Assembly: GCF_011046895.1 (NCBI RefSeq)
Contig: NZ_CP049250.1
Coordinates: forward strand, 620,001-684,000
Length of the DNA stretch: 64,000 nt
Reading direction: 5' to 3'
From: Rhizobium rhizoryzae
Lineage (GTDB): Bacteria > Pseudomonadota > Alphaproteobacteria > Rhizobiales > Rhizobiaceae
Below are positions 56,000 through 64,000 of this stretch, one piece after another. The number at the start of each line of letters is the position of its first letter. Position 1 is the first letter of the stretch. The position numbers were made by a program, and so were the translations under genes. The notes under the pieces are model-generated. The model was not told where the DNA came from. It searched no databases and saw only the letters and a list, made by a program, of their open reading frames with translations.

Positions 56000-56692
56000 A
56001 TGCCCACTCTGTATCATCATCCCATGTCCTCGGCCTCCCGTTTTGTCAGGTTGATCCTGGCGGAATACGGCTTCCAGACGGATCTCGTCGAGGAGCAACC
56101 TTGGGAGAAGCGCCGCGAATTCCTGACAATCAATCCGGCTGCCACGCTGCCTGTCTATGTGGATGACAATATGCGGGCTTTGTGCGGGCCGAATGTGTTG
56201 CTGGAATTCCTCGACGAAACGCACGGCGTCCTGAAGCGGGACAAACGCCTCTTCGCGGAAGACCCCTTTCAGCGGGCTGAAATCCGGCGCTTGACGGAAT
56301 GGTTCCTTCTCAAGATGGAACAGGATGTCACGCGGCCACTGACCAAGGAGCGTGTCTACAAGCTCCAGATGACGGCAGCCCAAGGCGGCGGCGCGCCTGA
56401 CTCCAAGGTTTTGCGCACGGCACGCGGCAATATCCGCCAGCATATGAAATATCTTTCCTGGCTTGCCGGCTCTCGCACCTGGCTTGCGGGCGACCGCCTG
56501 TCCTATGCGGATCTCGCCGCCGCGTCATCGGTTTCCGTTCTGGATTATCTGGGCGAGATCGATTGGCAGGAGACACCCATCGCCAAGGAATGGTATCAGA
56601 GGCTGAAGTCGCGCCCTTCGTTCCGGCCACTCCTGGCAGAACGCATTCGCGGCATTACGCCGGTATCTCATTATGCGGACCTCGATTTCTGA
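56000..56692 (+). CDS. Glutathione S-transferase family protein
   Basis: A 230-residue cytoplasmic GST-fold protein. The thioredoxin-like N-terminal domain (about 1-78) starts MPTLYHHPMSSASRFVRLIL, with the cis-Pro region PAATLPVYVDD; the helical C-terminal domain contains WLAGDRLSYADLAAAS. Individual substrates cannot be predicted. Start: ATG at 56000; 31 earlier open codons are not GST-like. The end overlaps the queG start by 20 bp, so the genes are likely translated together. The homologous pair GST-queG is frequent in rhizobia. Confidence 0.88.
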   Translation: MPTLYHHPMSSASRFVRLILAEYGFQTDLVEEQPWEKRREFLTINPAATLPVYVDDNMRALCGPNVLLEFLDETHGVLKRDKRLFAEDPFQRAEIRRLTEWFLLKMEQDVTRPLTKERVYKLQMTAAQGGGAPDSKVLRTARGNIRQHMKYLSWLAGSRTWLAGDRLSYADLAAASSVSVLDYLGEIDWQETPIAKEWYQRLKSRPSFRPLLAERIRGITPVSHYADLDF

Positions 56693-57869
56693 GACTGAAA
56701 GAGCAGACACGGATCGACAGGTTGCCAAGGCTCTGGATCGGCAACGCAAGCTTAAGACGTTCCTGTTGGCTGAAGCCAAGGTGCTTGGCTTCGACAGTTG
56801 CCGCATCACCTTGCCCGATTCGATACCTCAGGCGCCTGAACGCCTCGGCACGTTCCTGCAGGCCGGACGCCATGGTACGATGGCATGGATGGAGGAAACG
56901 CGAGAGCGCCGTGCTGACCCCCGTGTCCTCTGGAGCGAGGTCCGCTCGATTGTCCTGTTCGGCGTGAACTACGGGCCGGATGAAGATCCGCGCGAACTTC
57001 TCGCCAAGACAGACCGAGCAGCCATATCCGTCTATGCCCGGCACCGTGATTACCATGACGTCATCAAGGGGAAGCTGAAGGAACTGGCCACCCGCTTTGC
57101 GGCCCGCGCTGACGAAGACGTCAAGGTGTTCGTCGACACAGCCCCCGTCATGGAAAAGCCGCTCGCCGCTGCGGCAGGGCTGGGTTGGCAGGGAAAGCAT
57201 ACAAATCTGGTCAGCCGCGAATTCGGCTCCTGGTTATTTCTGGGAAGCATGTTTACGACCGCGGAACTGGAGATCGATACGCCGGAACGCGATCATTGCG
57301 GCTCTTGCCGTTCCTGCCTCGATGCGTGTCCGACGAATGCCTTTCCGGCCCCTTACCAGATCGACGCCAGGCGGTGCATTTCCTATCTGACCATCGAGCA
57401 CAAAGGCATCATTGAGTCTTCTCTCCGGCCAATGTTCGGCAACCGCATCTACGGCTGCGACGACTGTCTGGCGGTCTGTCCGTGGAACAAGTTTGCCTCC
57501 GAAGCATCCGAAATGAAGCTGCGCGCACGCGCTGATCTGAAAGAGCCAAGGATTGCCGACCTGCTGGGTCTGGACGACGGTCAGTTCCGCACCCTGTTCA
57601 GCGGTTCTCCTGTCAAACGTATCGGGCGGGACCGCTTTATCCGAAATGTGCTGATTGCAGCCGGCAATTCCGGTGAGCCGTCCTTCATCGAGCCGTGTAA
57701 AGCGCTGTTGAATGATGCATCACCCGATGTGCGGGGTATGGCTGTCTGGGCCTTGTCGAGATTGATGCAGGCCGATGCCTTTCTCCTTTTGGCGCAGCAA
57801 AGAGCGCCTGATGCGGATATCGACGTTGAGAATGAATGGGTAATGGGAGTTCAGGCATGCGGGTCATGA
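56673..57869 (+). CDS. queG: Epoxyqueuosine reductase QueG
   Basis: QueG reduces epoxyqueuosine to queuosine in tRNA wobble position 34, using cobalamin and two 4Fe-4S clusters. The 398-residue protein has the N-terminal cobalamin-binding domain (MAWMEETRERRADPRVLW), cluster I Cys at 209, 212, 215 and 219 (CGSCRSCLDACP), a second set in CDDCLAVCPWNKF, and C-terminal HEAT-like repeats (EPCKALLNDASPDVRGMAVWAL). Start at 56673 overlaps GST; later in-frame starts would cut the leading helix. It overlaps the next gene by 13 bp. Confidence 0.95.
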   Translation: MRTSISETERADTDRQVAKALDRQRKLKTFLLAEAKVLGFDSCRITLPDSIPQAPERLGTFLQAGRHGTMAWMEETRERRADPRVLWSEVRSIVLFGVNYGPDEDPRELLAKTDRAAISVYARHRDYHDVIKGKLKELATRFAARADEDVKVFVDTAPVMEKPLAAAAGLGWQGKHTNLVSREFGSWLFLGSMFTTAELEIDTPERDHCGSCRSCLDACPTNAFPAPYQIDARRCISYLTIEHKGIIESSLRPMFGNRIYGCDDCLAVCPWNKFASEASEMKLRARADLKEPRIADLLGLDDGQFRTLFSGSPVKRIGRDRFIRNVLIAAGNSGEPSFIEPCKALLNDASPDVRGMAVWALSRLMQADAFLLLAQQRAPDADIDVENEWVMGVQACGS

Positions 57870-58741
57870 TTTTTGGTGCAGGCTATTCAGGACAGGCAAT
57901 CGCTGCAGACTTCCTGAAGGCTGGCGCGGACGTGGCCGGGACGACGCGTAGCGAGGAGAAGAGCCAGAATTTGAAGGATAAAGCGATCCGGCCATTTCTC
58001 TTCGGCGGAACGGAATTGGGCGATGGTCTTCGGACGGAACTTGCCCAGACAACGCATCTCATACAATCCATTGCACCGGCCATCGCACCGGGCGAAGGCG
58101 GAGACCCGCTGCTCAACGTCATAAATGGAGACGTGCGCGCCGTCTTCCCAAAGCTTCAATGGGTCGCCTACCTTTCGACAGTCGGCGTCTATGGCGATCA
58201 TCAGGGGGACTGGGTCGATGAGGAAACACCATGCCGCCCCGTGTCCGCGCGCTCCAGGGAACGCGTTGCCGCGGAAAACGCTTGGCAGGCAGCGGCGAAC
58301 CGCGCTGAAGTGCCACTCGCGATCCTGCGCCTCTCCGGAATTTATGGCCCCGGACGAAACGGCTTCATCAGTCTGGCCCAGGGGACGGCACGCCGGCTTG
58401 TCAAACCGGGCCAGGTGTTCAACCGCATCCGCGTGGAAGATATCGGTCGTGCGACGCTGTTCCTGTGCGAGCGCCACGCCTCCGGTATCTTCAACGTGAC
58501 GGACGATCTTCCCGCGCCGCCACAGGATGTCGTTACGGAAGCCGCGCACCTCATGGGCATCCAGCCACCGCCGGAACAGGCCTTCGAAACAGCTGAACTG
58601 ACGCCGATGGCGCGCTCCTTCTACGGCGAGAACAAACGCGTCTCGAATATGAAGATACGCAACCTTGGATTTAACTTTCAGTTTCCGACCTTCGAGGTTT
58701 CATTGGAGCAGCTGTGGCAATCCGGCCGCTGGAAAGCGTAA
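57857..58741 (+). CDS. NAD(P)-dependent oxidoreductase / epimerase-like (SDR) protein
   Basis: A 294-residue extended-SDR-like protein with N-terminal Rossmann motif MIFGAGYSGQAIAADFLKAG, the VAYLSTVGVYGDHQGDW segment, and RLSGIYGPGRNGF. It lacks a clear canonical YxxxK: AENAWQAAANR falls where it would lie. It resembles YeeZ-type predicted epimerases; function unknown. Start: ATG at 57857, inside the end of queG; seven upstream codons are the queG frame shifted. Last gene of the GST-queG run. Confidence 0.82.
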   Translation: MRVMIFGAGYSGQAIAADFLKAGADVAGTTRSEEKSQNLKDKAIRPFLFGGTELGDGLRTELAQTTHLIQSIAPAIAPGEGGDPLLNVINGDVRAVFPKLQWVAYLSTVGVYGDHQGDWVDEETPCRPVSARSRERVAAENAWQAAANRAEVPLAILRLSGIYGPGRNGFISLAQGTARRLVKPGQVFNRIRVEDIGRATLFLCERHASGIFNVTDDLPAPPQDVVTEAAHLMGIQPPPEQAFETAELTPMARSFYGENKRVSNMKIRNLGFNFQFPTFEVSLEQLWQSGRWKA

Positions 58742-59134
58742 AGCCGGTCCTGCAGACGGTCTATGCGCGCTGTTGAAGAAAGATGAAAATTCCATCCAAA
58801 TTGGGCAGTTGGATTATAGAAATTTAACTTTCATGACAAAGCGCCATATTTTTTGTCCAAATGTGGCAAGCGATTCTGCTTTTTGATAAAATTTTCTCTT
58901 CACGTTTTCACGCGAATCAGGCGTTCGAATCTCGGCAGAACAATTTTCCAGAATCCTACTGGAATCACTAAATTTTTCCTGGCTGAACATCTTAACTCGT
59001 TAGCCGGCTTCCAATCACGATTGTTACAGATTTTAACATTGCGTGATCACAAAGCCCACGTTTTCGCCTTTTTTGGCCGTGCCTAGACCACCCCGCACGC
59101 ATCTCACCACTTGGATCAACGGGGATAATCGGAT
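58742..59134 (+). promoter_or_regulatory. A/T-rich control region before the RlpA-family gene, with GANTC cluster
   Basis: This 393-bp stretch holds no supportable gene and is clearly more A/T-rich than its surroundings. Five GANTC sites fall in 95 bp (58872, 58914, 58927, 58951, 58962), about a dozen times the chance density. These are candidate CcrM methylation sites, as before dnaA. TTAAC words occur at several places without a full CtrA-type TTAA-N7-TTAA pair. I could not locate a clear -35/-10 pair. Confidence 0.6.
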
Positions 59135-59497
59135 TTGAAACTTCCAAAACGCTCAGCTTTCGCAGCAGTCGCTCTCGCATCATTCTCGATGATTGGCTCT
59201 CAAACGGCGCAAGCCGCTCCAGGTTGTGGTCACGCTTCCTGGTATGCACTGGGTTCCAAGACAGCCTCCGGCGAACGCATGAACGCCTCCAAGCTCACCG
59301 CGGCGCATCGCTCGCTGAGTTTCGGAACGAAGGTCAAAGTTACCAACAAGCGCAATGGCAAGACCGTCGTGGTTCGCATCAATGACCGCGGCCCTTTCAT
59401 TCGCGGCCGCGTCATCGATCTCTCGAAGGCAGCAGCCGCCGACATCGGAATGGTTTCGACAGGCACCGCGCAGGTCTGTTACGAGGTCATCGGCTGA
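59135..59497 (+). CDS. RlpA-family (double-psi beta-barrel) septal-ring-type lytic transglycosylase
   Basis: A 120-residue secreted protein. Signal peptide about 1-27 ([17 protein letters not shown] to QAAPG), then an RlpA/DPBB domain: [39 protein letters not shown] and [23 protein letters not shown], with the catalytic-type HRSLSFGT and NDRGPF motifs. It has no SPOR domain and lacks the lipoprotein Cys of E. coli RlpA, so it should be a free periplasmic protein. RlpA proteins cleave denuded peptidoglycan strands during septation. Start: TTG at 59135 gives the only good signal peptide. Confidence 0.87.
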   Translation: MKLPKRSAFAAVALASFSMIGSQTAQAAPGCGHASWYALGSKTASGERMNASKLTAAHRSLSFGTKVKVTNKRNGKTVVVRINDRGPFIRGRVIDLSKAAAADIGMVSTGTAQVCYEVIG

Positions 59498-59581
59498 TCC
59501 GCATGGATGACGGATTGCTCCTCAAGCTTGCCCTGATGGCTTTTCAACGTTAAACGCGCCGGAAAGCAAGGAGATCAGGAC

Positions 59582-60862
59582 ATGCGACTGGGCGGACGGA
59601 TGGCTGCAGCCATCGAAGTGTTGGCAGATATCGAGACGCGCAAACGTCCCGTTGCCGATGCACTGAAGGACTGGGGCCTGGCGCATCGCTTCGCTGGCTC
59701 CGGAGATCGCGCCGCCATCGGCAACATCGTCTATGATGCCTTGCGCATGCGTCTATCCCATGCCTGGCTGATGGATGACGAGAGTGAGACGGCACTGGTC
59801 TACGCCGTTCTTCTACGTCAATGGGGCTTCACGCGCACAAGCCTCGCGGCAGAACTGGCGGATGACAAATTTGCGCCACCCGCTCCGGATCTGACAGGTC
59901 TTTCCGAGCGAAATCTGTCGGACGCGCCAGCGCATATTCAAGGTGATATCCCGGAATGGGTCGTTGAGAGCTTCCAGTCCTATTTCGGCGACGCCTGGCT
60001 TGCAGAAGCTCAGGCTATGGCTGGTCGGCCAACGCTGGATTTGCGAGCCAACACGCTGAAGGCTAACCGGGACAAGGTCGTCAAGGCGCTGGATCGGGCG
60101 GGCGCGCAGCCAACGCAGATCGCGCGTCAGGGCATTCGTATCCCTGCCGGTGATGGCGCATCCCGCCTTCCGAACGTGACCGCCGAACTCTCCTTCCAAA
60201 AGGGTTGGTTCGAAGTTCAGGACGAAGGATCGCAGATTGTTGCCGATCTCGTAATGCCATCCGAAGGGCAGCAGGTTCTGGATTACTGCGCAGGTGGCGG
60301 CGGCAAGACGCTGGCGCTCTCGGCAAGCCTCAACAACAAGGGTCAGGTTCATGCCTATGACGCCGACCGCAAACGCCTTGCTCCCATCATCGAGCGCCTG
60401 CGCCGCGCCGGCACGCGCAATGTTCAGGTGCACGACGACGTGCAGCAGATGGATGCCCTGAAGGAGAAGCTGGACGTCGTGCTTGTGGATGCTCCCTGCA
60501 CGGGTACAGGAACATGGCGCAGGCGGCCCGATACGAAATGGCGCCTGACGCAGAAGAACATCGAGGAGCGCCTTGGGCAACAGCAGGATGCGCTGTCATC
60601 GGCTGCAGCCTATGTCAAACCGGGCGGAACACTCGTCTATGTCACCTGCTCCGTTCTGCCGGAAGAGAATGACCGACAGATCGAGCGCTTCCTGGCAAAC
60701 AATCCTTCTTACGAAGTCCAGTCAGCGCTGGACGACTGGAAAACACTGTTTGGCAAGGATGCGCCGAAGCCGCATTCCGCCGATGGTCGTAGTCTGACGC
60801 TGACACCGGCCTCCACGCAGACTGATGGCTTCTTCTTCTGCAAGCTTAAACGGCAGAGCTAA
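59582..60862 (+). CDS. RsmB/NOP2-family RNA cytosine-5 methyltransferase
   Basis: A class I SAM-dependent RNA m5C methyltransferase, 426 residues. An N-terminal NusB-like/RNA-binding part (about 1-110) precedes the catalytic domain: VLDYCAGGGGKTLALSASL (motif I), VDAPCTGTGTWRRRPD with Cys306 (motif IV), and VYVTCSVLPEEND with Cys356 (motif VI), the two-cysteine arrangement of this family. The rRNA or tRNA target cannot be fixed. It follows the RlpA-type gene by 84 bp and has its own ribosome site (GGAGATCAGGA). Confidence 0.92.
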   Translation: MRLGGRMAAAIEVLADIETRKRPVADALKDWGLAHRFAGSGDRAAIGNIVYDALRMRLSHAWLMDDESETALVYAVLLRQWGFTRTSLAAELADDKFAPPAPDLTGLSERNLSDAPAHIQGDIPEWVVESFQSYFGDAWLAEAQAMAGRPTLDLRANTLKANRDKVVKALDRAGAQPTQIARQGIRIPAGDGASRLPNVTAELSFQKGWFEVQDEGSQIVADLVMPSEGQQVLDYCAGGGGKTLALSASLNNKGQVHAYDADRKRLAPIIERLRRAGTRNVQVHDDVQQMDALKEKLDVVLVDAPCTGTGTWRRRPDTKWRLTQKNIEERLGQQQDALSSAAAYVKPGGTLVYVTCSVLPEENDRQIERFLANNPSYEVQSALDDWKTLFGKDAPKPHSADGRSLTLTPASTQTDGFFFCKLKRQS

Positions 60863-60888
60863 AAGGACTGTCGAGGCTGGAATTCCTC

Positions 60889-60900
60889 TAATCTAGATTA
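60889..60900. promoter_or_regulatory. 12-bp perfect palindrome upstream of the imelysin operon
   Basis: TAATCTAGATTA is fully self-complementary and lies 139 bp before the imelysin ATG, followed at once by TTTGACA, which could be a -35 box. It is a plausible operator for an iron-responsive regulator, but it does not match the published Irr or RirA consensus well. Confidence 0.35.
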
Positions 60901-61039
60901 TTTGACACCAGTTTCCTTTTGCGCAATGAGGATTGAAACGATTGATCGGAGAAGGGGCAGAGATGCCTTGCTTCGGTCACGTTTTGCCGGGAAGGCGTGA
61001 TCGGCCATCGGCATCGTCATTTTCAGACAGGAGGGGACC

Positions 61040-62311
61040 ATGCTCCGCCGAACTCTCTCGACTATCAGTTCTGCTCTGGCCGCTTCGGTGGCTTTTGTCG
61101 CTCTGCCTGCACTGGCTGCAGAGCCCACCGAGGTTCTGAAACACTATGCGGCCGTCGGCCATGCGAAATTCGAAGACGCCCTGAGCACAGCCAAGGCATT
61201 GGACAAGGCCGTAGACGCCCTCATCGCAAAGCCATCAGAGGAAACGCTGAAGGCTGCACGTCAGGCATGGCTTGCAGCGCGTACACCCTATTTGCAGACT
61301 GAGGTCTACCGCTTCGGCAATCCCATTGTTGATGACTGGGAAGGCAAGGTGAATGCCTGGCCTCTCGATGAAGGTCTTATCGACTATGTTGATGCCGCCT
61401 ACGGCACCGAAAGCGATGCCAATGCCTTCTACACGGCCAATGTCATTGCCAATCCCAAGCTCAAGATCAACGGCGAGGACATCAATGCCTCGAAGATCAC
61501 GCCGGAACTGATCCGCAGCCTGCATACGGCGGGCGAAGTGGAGGCCAATGTTTCGACCGGCTATCACGCGATCGAATTCCTGCTGTGGGGACAGGACCTG
61601 AATGGCACCGGACCGGGAGCGGGTAATCGCCCCTTTACCGATTACGACAAGGCCAATTGCACGCACGGCAATTGCGATCGTCGTGGCGACTATCTGAAGT
61701 CGGCGACCACGCTGCTGGTTCAGGATCTTCAGGAAATGGTAGAGGCTTGGGCTGCGACCGGCGAAGCCACGAAAGCTGTTCTGGCCGATCCGAAGGCGGG
61801 CCTTTCCGCGATCCTCACAGGCATGGGCTCACTGTCCTACGGCGAACTGGCGGGCGAGCGCATGAAGCTTGGCCTTCTGCTGCATGATCCGGAAGAGGAG
61901 CAGGATTGCTTTTCCGACAACACGCACAATTCGCACCTGAACGATGCAATCGGCATAGCATCCGCCTATCGCGGAACCTACACACGCACTGACGGAACCA
62001 AACTGGCCGGGCCTTCCCTCTCCGATCTCGTCAAGGCCAAGGATGCCGCTCTCGACACGGAGTTGAACGCCAAGCTCGACAAGACGCTTGCCGACATGCA
62101 GATCATGGCGGAGCGCGCTCAGAAAGTCGAAGCCTATGACCAGATGATCGCCGAGGGTAACAAGGACGGCAATGCGATTGTTCAGGCCCCGATCGATGAC
62201 CTGATTGCCCAGACGAAATCAATCGAGCGCGTGATCGCGGCGCTCGATCTTGGCCAGGTGAAGCTCCAGGGTTCGGCGAGCCTCGATAATCCGAACGCCG
62301 TGTTCAAATGA
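61040..62311 (+). CDS. Imelysin-family periplasmic iron-regulated protein (IrpA-like)
   Basis: A 423-residue secreted protein. Signal peptide about 1-26 (MLRRTLSTISSALAAS to PALA-AEP). The peptidase M75/imelysin fold is marked by the GxHxxE motif (STGYHAIEFLLWG, residues 174-179). RFGNPIVDDWEGKVNAWPLDEGLIDYVD and RMKLGLLLHDPEEEQDCFSDNTHNSH are also conserved in IrpA. The family is tied to iron uptake, but proteolytic activity is doubtful and the molecular role is unknown. GACAGGAGG lies just before the ATG. First gene of an operon with a di-heme protein and a second gene of similar type. Confidence 0.88.
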   Translation: MLRRTLSTISSALAASVAFVALPALAAEPTEVLKHYAAVGHAKFEDALSTAKALDKAVDALIAKPSEETLKAARQAWLAARTPYLQTEVYRFGNPIVDDWEGKVNAWPLDEGLIDYVDAAYGTESDANAFYTANVIANPKLKINGEDINASKITPELIRSLHTAGEVEANVSTGYHAIEFLLWGQDLNGTGPGAGNRPFTDYDKANCTHGNCDRRGDYLKSATTLLVQDLQEMVEAWAATGEATKAVLADPKAGLSAILTGMGSLSYGELAGERMKLGLLLHDPEEEQDCFSDNTHNSHLNDAIGIASAYRGTYTRTDGTKLAGPSLSDLVKAKDAALDTELNAKLDKTLADMQIMAERAQKVEAYDQMIAEGNKDGNAIVQAPIDDLIAQTKSIERVIAALDLGQVKLQGSASLDNPNAVFK

Positions 62312-62353
62312 GACCAGGACGGCCCATCGAATATCGATGGGCCGCTACTCCCG

Positions 62354-63886
62354 ATGCATCAACGCGCACTCGTCCTTGCTCTCCCCATCCTGCTGACCTG
62401 TCTCGTGCCAGCGTCCGGCATTGGACAGCAGGAGTTGCCGTATCAGGGTCCACGCAGGGATTTGACGCCGAAGGATCAGGCGCGTGTCACTGCGGTCACT
62501 CGACCAACCGGTAATTTTGGCCAGGCAGAACCATTTGAAGCGATGGCCGCCGGTGCAGCGACCTCGACGCGCGCCGTCGATGCCGATGCTTTTTCGCAGT
62601 TCGCACCCGGCATCACCTTCAGCCAGCAGGAAGAGTTCAAACTCGGAAATGCGCTTTTCACCAAGCTATGGGTCGCCGCACCCTCCTCGACACAAGCCTC
62701 CGATGGATTGGGGCCGCTCTACAACGCACGCTCCTGCGTAAGCTGCCATGTGAGGGATGGGCGTGGTCACCCTCCCGAGGGAGGCAATGACAGGATCTCC
62801 ATGTTCCTGCGGCTGGCGCGCGCCCCTGCAACGCCGGAGGAGAGTGCACGTGTTGCCGATCGTCGTGCGCTCAATTTTCCCGATCCGATCTACGGTGCGC
62901 AGTTGCAGGATCTTGCCGTCCCTGGACTTGCTGCCGAAGGCACGATGCAGATCTCCTACTCGGAGCAGCCTGTCCGCCTCAAGGATGGTACTAACGTTTC
63001 GCTACGACGCCCGGCCTATTCGGTCAACAGACTGGCTCAAGGCCCGCTTGCAGCGGGAACGACCCTTTCCCCCCGCATTGCCCCTGCGATGATCGGGCTT
63101 GGGCTCATCGAAGCCATTCCTGCGCAGGACATTCTCGCCCATGCGGACCCGGATGACAGGGACGCAGACGGAATTTCGGGGAAAGCGGCCATCGTTCGAG
63201 ACCACGTGACCGGCAAACTGGCGCTCGGGCGCTTTGGCTGGAAGGCACAGAATGCCACCGTCCGCGACCAGACCTCTGCGGCCTTCTCGGGCGACCTTGG
63301 ATTATCCACGTCCGATCGACCCGATCCTTACGGCGATTGCACCCCGCAACAAACGGATTGCCGCGCCCGTGCACATGGGGTCCAGCCGCGTCTTGGCGAT
63401 ACCGAAGCGCCGGACCCGGTGATGGACCTCGTGACGTTTTACTCGAGCCATCTTGCCGTTCCTCAACGACGCGATGTCAGTTCACCCGAGGTGCTGAAGG
63501 GCAAGGAGGCCTTCTACCGCCTTGGATGCGCGAGCTGCCATGTGCCGAAATTTGTGACGAGCCGCTCCGCTTCCGACCCTTCTCAGGCCTTTCAACTGAT
63601 CTGGCCCTATTCGGATTTCCTGCTCCATGATATGGGCGATGGACTTGCTGACGGCCAAACCGTCGGCGACGCGTCCGGCCGAGAATGGCGTACTCCGCCA
63701 CTATGGGGCGTCGGCCTGACGCAAACTGTCAGTAAACATAGTTTTTTTCTGCATGACGGGCGCGCCCGCAACCTGACTGAGGCCATTCTCTGGCACGGTG
63801 GCGAGGCGGAGAAATCCCGGAACGGTTTTGCGGCTCTTGAAACCAGAGATCGCAATGCCCTGTTGACGTTTCTGGAGTCCCTATGA
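62354..63886 (+). CDS. Di-heme oxidoreductase-family protein (DUF1111, cytochrome c-type)
   Basis: A 510-residue periplasmic c-type cytochrome with a signal peptide (about 1-24). Two heme-attachment motifs are visible: C128-V-S-C-H132 and C392-A-S-C-H396. It matches the di-heme oxidoreductase family (DUF1111), regularly encoded next to imelysin genes and distantly related to MauG/cytochrome c peroxidases. Its substrate and electron partner are unknown; a role in oxidising or reducing iron for the neighbouring imelysin is my inference. The stop overlaps the next start (ATGA), indicating tight coupling. Confidence 0.87.
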   Translation: MHQRALVLALPILLTCLVPASGIGQQELPYQGPRRDLTPKDQARVTAVTRPTGNFGQAEPFEAMAAGAATSTRAVDADAFSQFAPGITFSQQEEFKLGNALFTKLWVAAPSSTQASDGLGPLYNARSCVSCHVRDGRGHPPEGGNDRISMFLRLARAPATPEESARVADRRALNFPDPIYGAQLQDLAVPGLAAEGTMQISYSEQPVRLKDGTNVSLRRPAYSVNRLAQGPLAAGTTLSPRIAPAMIGLGLIEAIPAQDILAHADPDDRDADGISGKAAIVRDHVTGKLALGRFGWKAQNATVRDQTSAAFSGDLGLSTSDRPDPYGDCTPQQTDCRARAHGVQPRLGDTEAPDPVMDLVTFYSSHLAVPQRRDVSSPEVLKGKEAFYRLGCASCHVPKFVTSRSASDPSQAFQLIWPYSDFLLHDMGDGLADGQTVGDASGREWRTPPLWGVGLTQTVSKHSFFLHDGRARNLTEAILWHGGEAEKSRNGFAALETRDRNALLTFLESL

Positions 63887-64000
63887 TGCGCACGAGTGTC
63901 CTGTCTATCGGTCTGGCCCTTGGTCTTTTTCTGTTTGCAGCAGCGGATGCGGGCGCGCAGGATGCGAACCCTTCTCCGCCGGTTCTGACGCATGAGCGGA
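63883..64000 (+). CDS. Start of a further secreted protein of the imelysin operon (truncated by window end)
   Basis: Only the first 39 codons are present. They encode MMRTSVLSIGLALGLF followed by LFAAADAGAQDANP, a textbook signal peptide with cleavage near AGAQ. The ATG overlaps the di-heme gene's stop (ATGA). In related genomes the imelysin-DUF1111 pair is usually followed by a second imelysin gene, so that is the likely identity, but the visible part does not prove it. Confidence 0.6.
   Translation, partial: MMRTSVLSIGLALGLFLFAAADAGAQDANPSPPVLTHER

Noticed and set aside
58853..59086. 77-codon frame in the region before the RlpA-family gene
   Set aside because: Phe/Leu/Arg-rich with no domain and no ribosome binding site; lies in the regulatory A/T-rich region.

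Overview
The window is a chromosomal core segment of an alphaproteobacterium, very probably a Rhizobiaceae member close to Agrobacterium/Rhizobium. Indicators: the dnaA-rpsT-mutM neighbourhood with dnaN lying separately about 24 kb away; membrane-lipid genes typical of rhizobia (ornithine-lipid synthase OlsB, phosphatidylcholine-forming PmtA); an NDUFA9-type complex I protein; a RIME-like rhizobial intergenic palindrome; and dense GANTC (CcrM methylation) sites upstream of dnaA. No rRNA or tRNA gene, insertion sequence, prophage, CRISPR array or toxin-antitoxin locus was found. Coding density is high and almost every gene has a recognisable family.

Layout. 0-6 kb: mutS, divergent from a malic enzyme gene, then olsB. 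6-11 kb (minus): a cytoplasmic hybrid histidine kinase, then a stop/start-overlapping chain of two RNA methyltransferase genes and lspA. 11-13 kb: coxG-like gene, then sppA-ihfB-lapA (minus). 13-18.6 kb (plus): lptC-lptA-lptB-rpoN-hpf-ptsN, joining LPS export to the sigma-54/nitrogen-PTS module. 18.6-23 kb: hrcA-grpE (minus) facing rph-rdgB-hemW. 23-28 kb: two tail-to-tail methyltransferase genes, dnaA with a long regulatory leader, rpsT, mutM. 28-32 kb: ubiE-ubiB-coaBC. 32-34 kb: two-gene chromate transporter and a glutamine amidotransferase. 34-40 kb: otsB-otsA, prfC, dut, a LysE exporter, cysK. 40-49.7 kb (minus): RIME element, comM, gshB, a cupin protein, ugpBAEC with a four-repeat candidate PHO box, yraN-rsmI. 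50-55 kb (plus): dnaN, pmtA, a phosphatase-like gene, pyrF, DUF1330, an NDUFA9-like gene, a tiny secreted protein. 55-61 kb: uppP (minus), GST-queG-oxidoreductase, an RlpA-family gene behind a second GANTC cluster, an RNA cytosine methyltransferase. 61-64 kb: an imelysin / di-heme cytochrome / imelysin operon that runs off the right edge.

How the genes connect. Phosphate economy recurs: ugpBAEC (glycerol-3-phosphate uptake) carries a strong candidate PHO box, olsB (phosphorus-free lipid) carries a weaker one, and pmtA makes phosphatidylcholine. Replication and cell-cycle control recurs too: GANTC clusters before dnaA and before the RlpA-family gene suggest methylation-timed transcription. Envelope biogenesis is represented by lptCAB, lspA, uppP, sppA, lapA and rlpA.

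Most of the window is ordinary housekeeping. The best leads for something under-described are the two GANTC clusters, the methyltransferase gene translationally coupled to dnaA, the imelysin/di-heme operon, and several unexplained hairpins.
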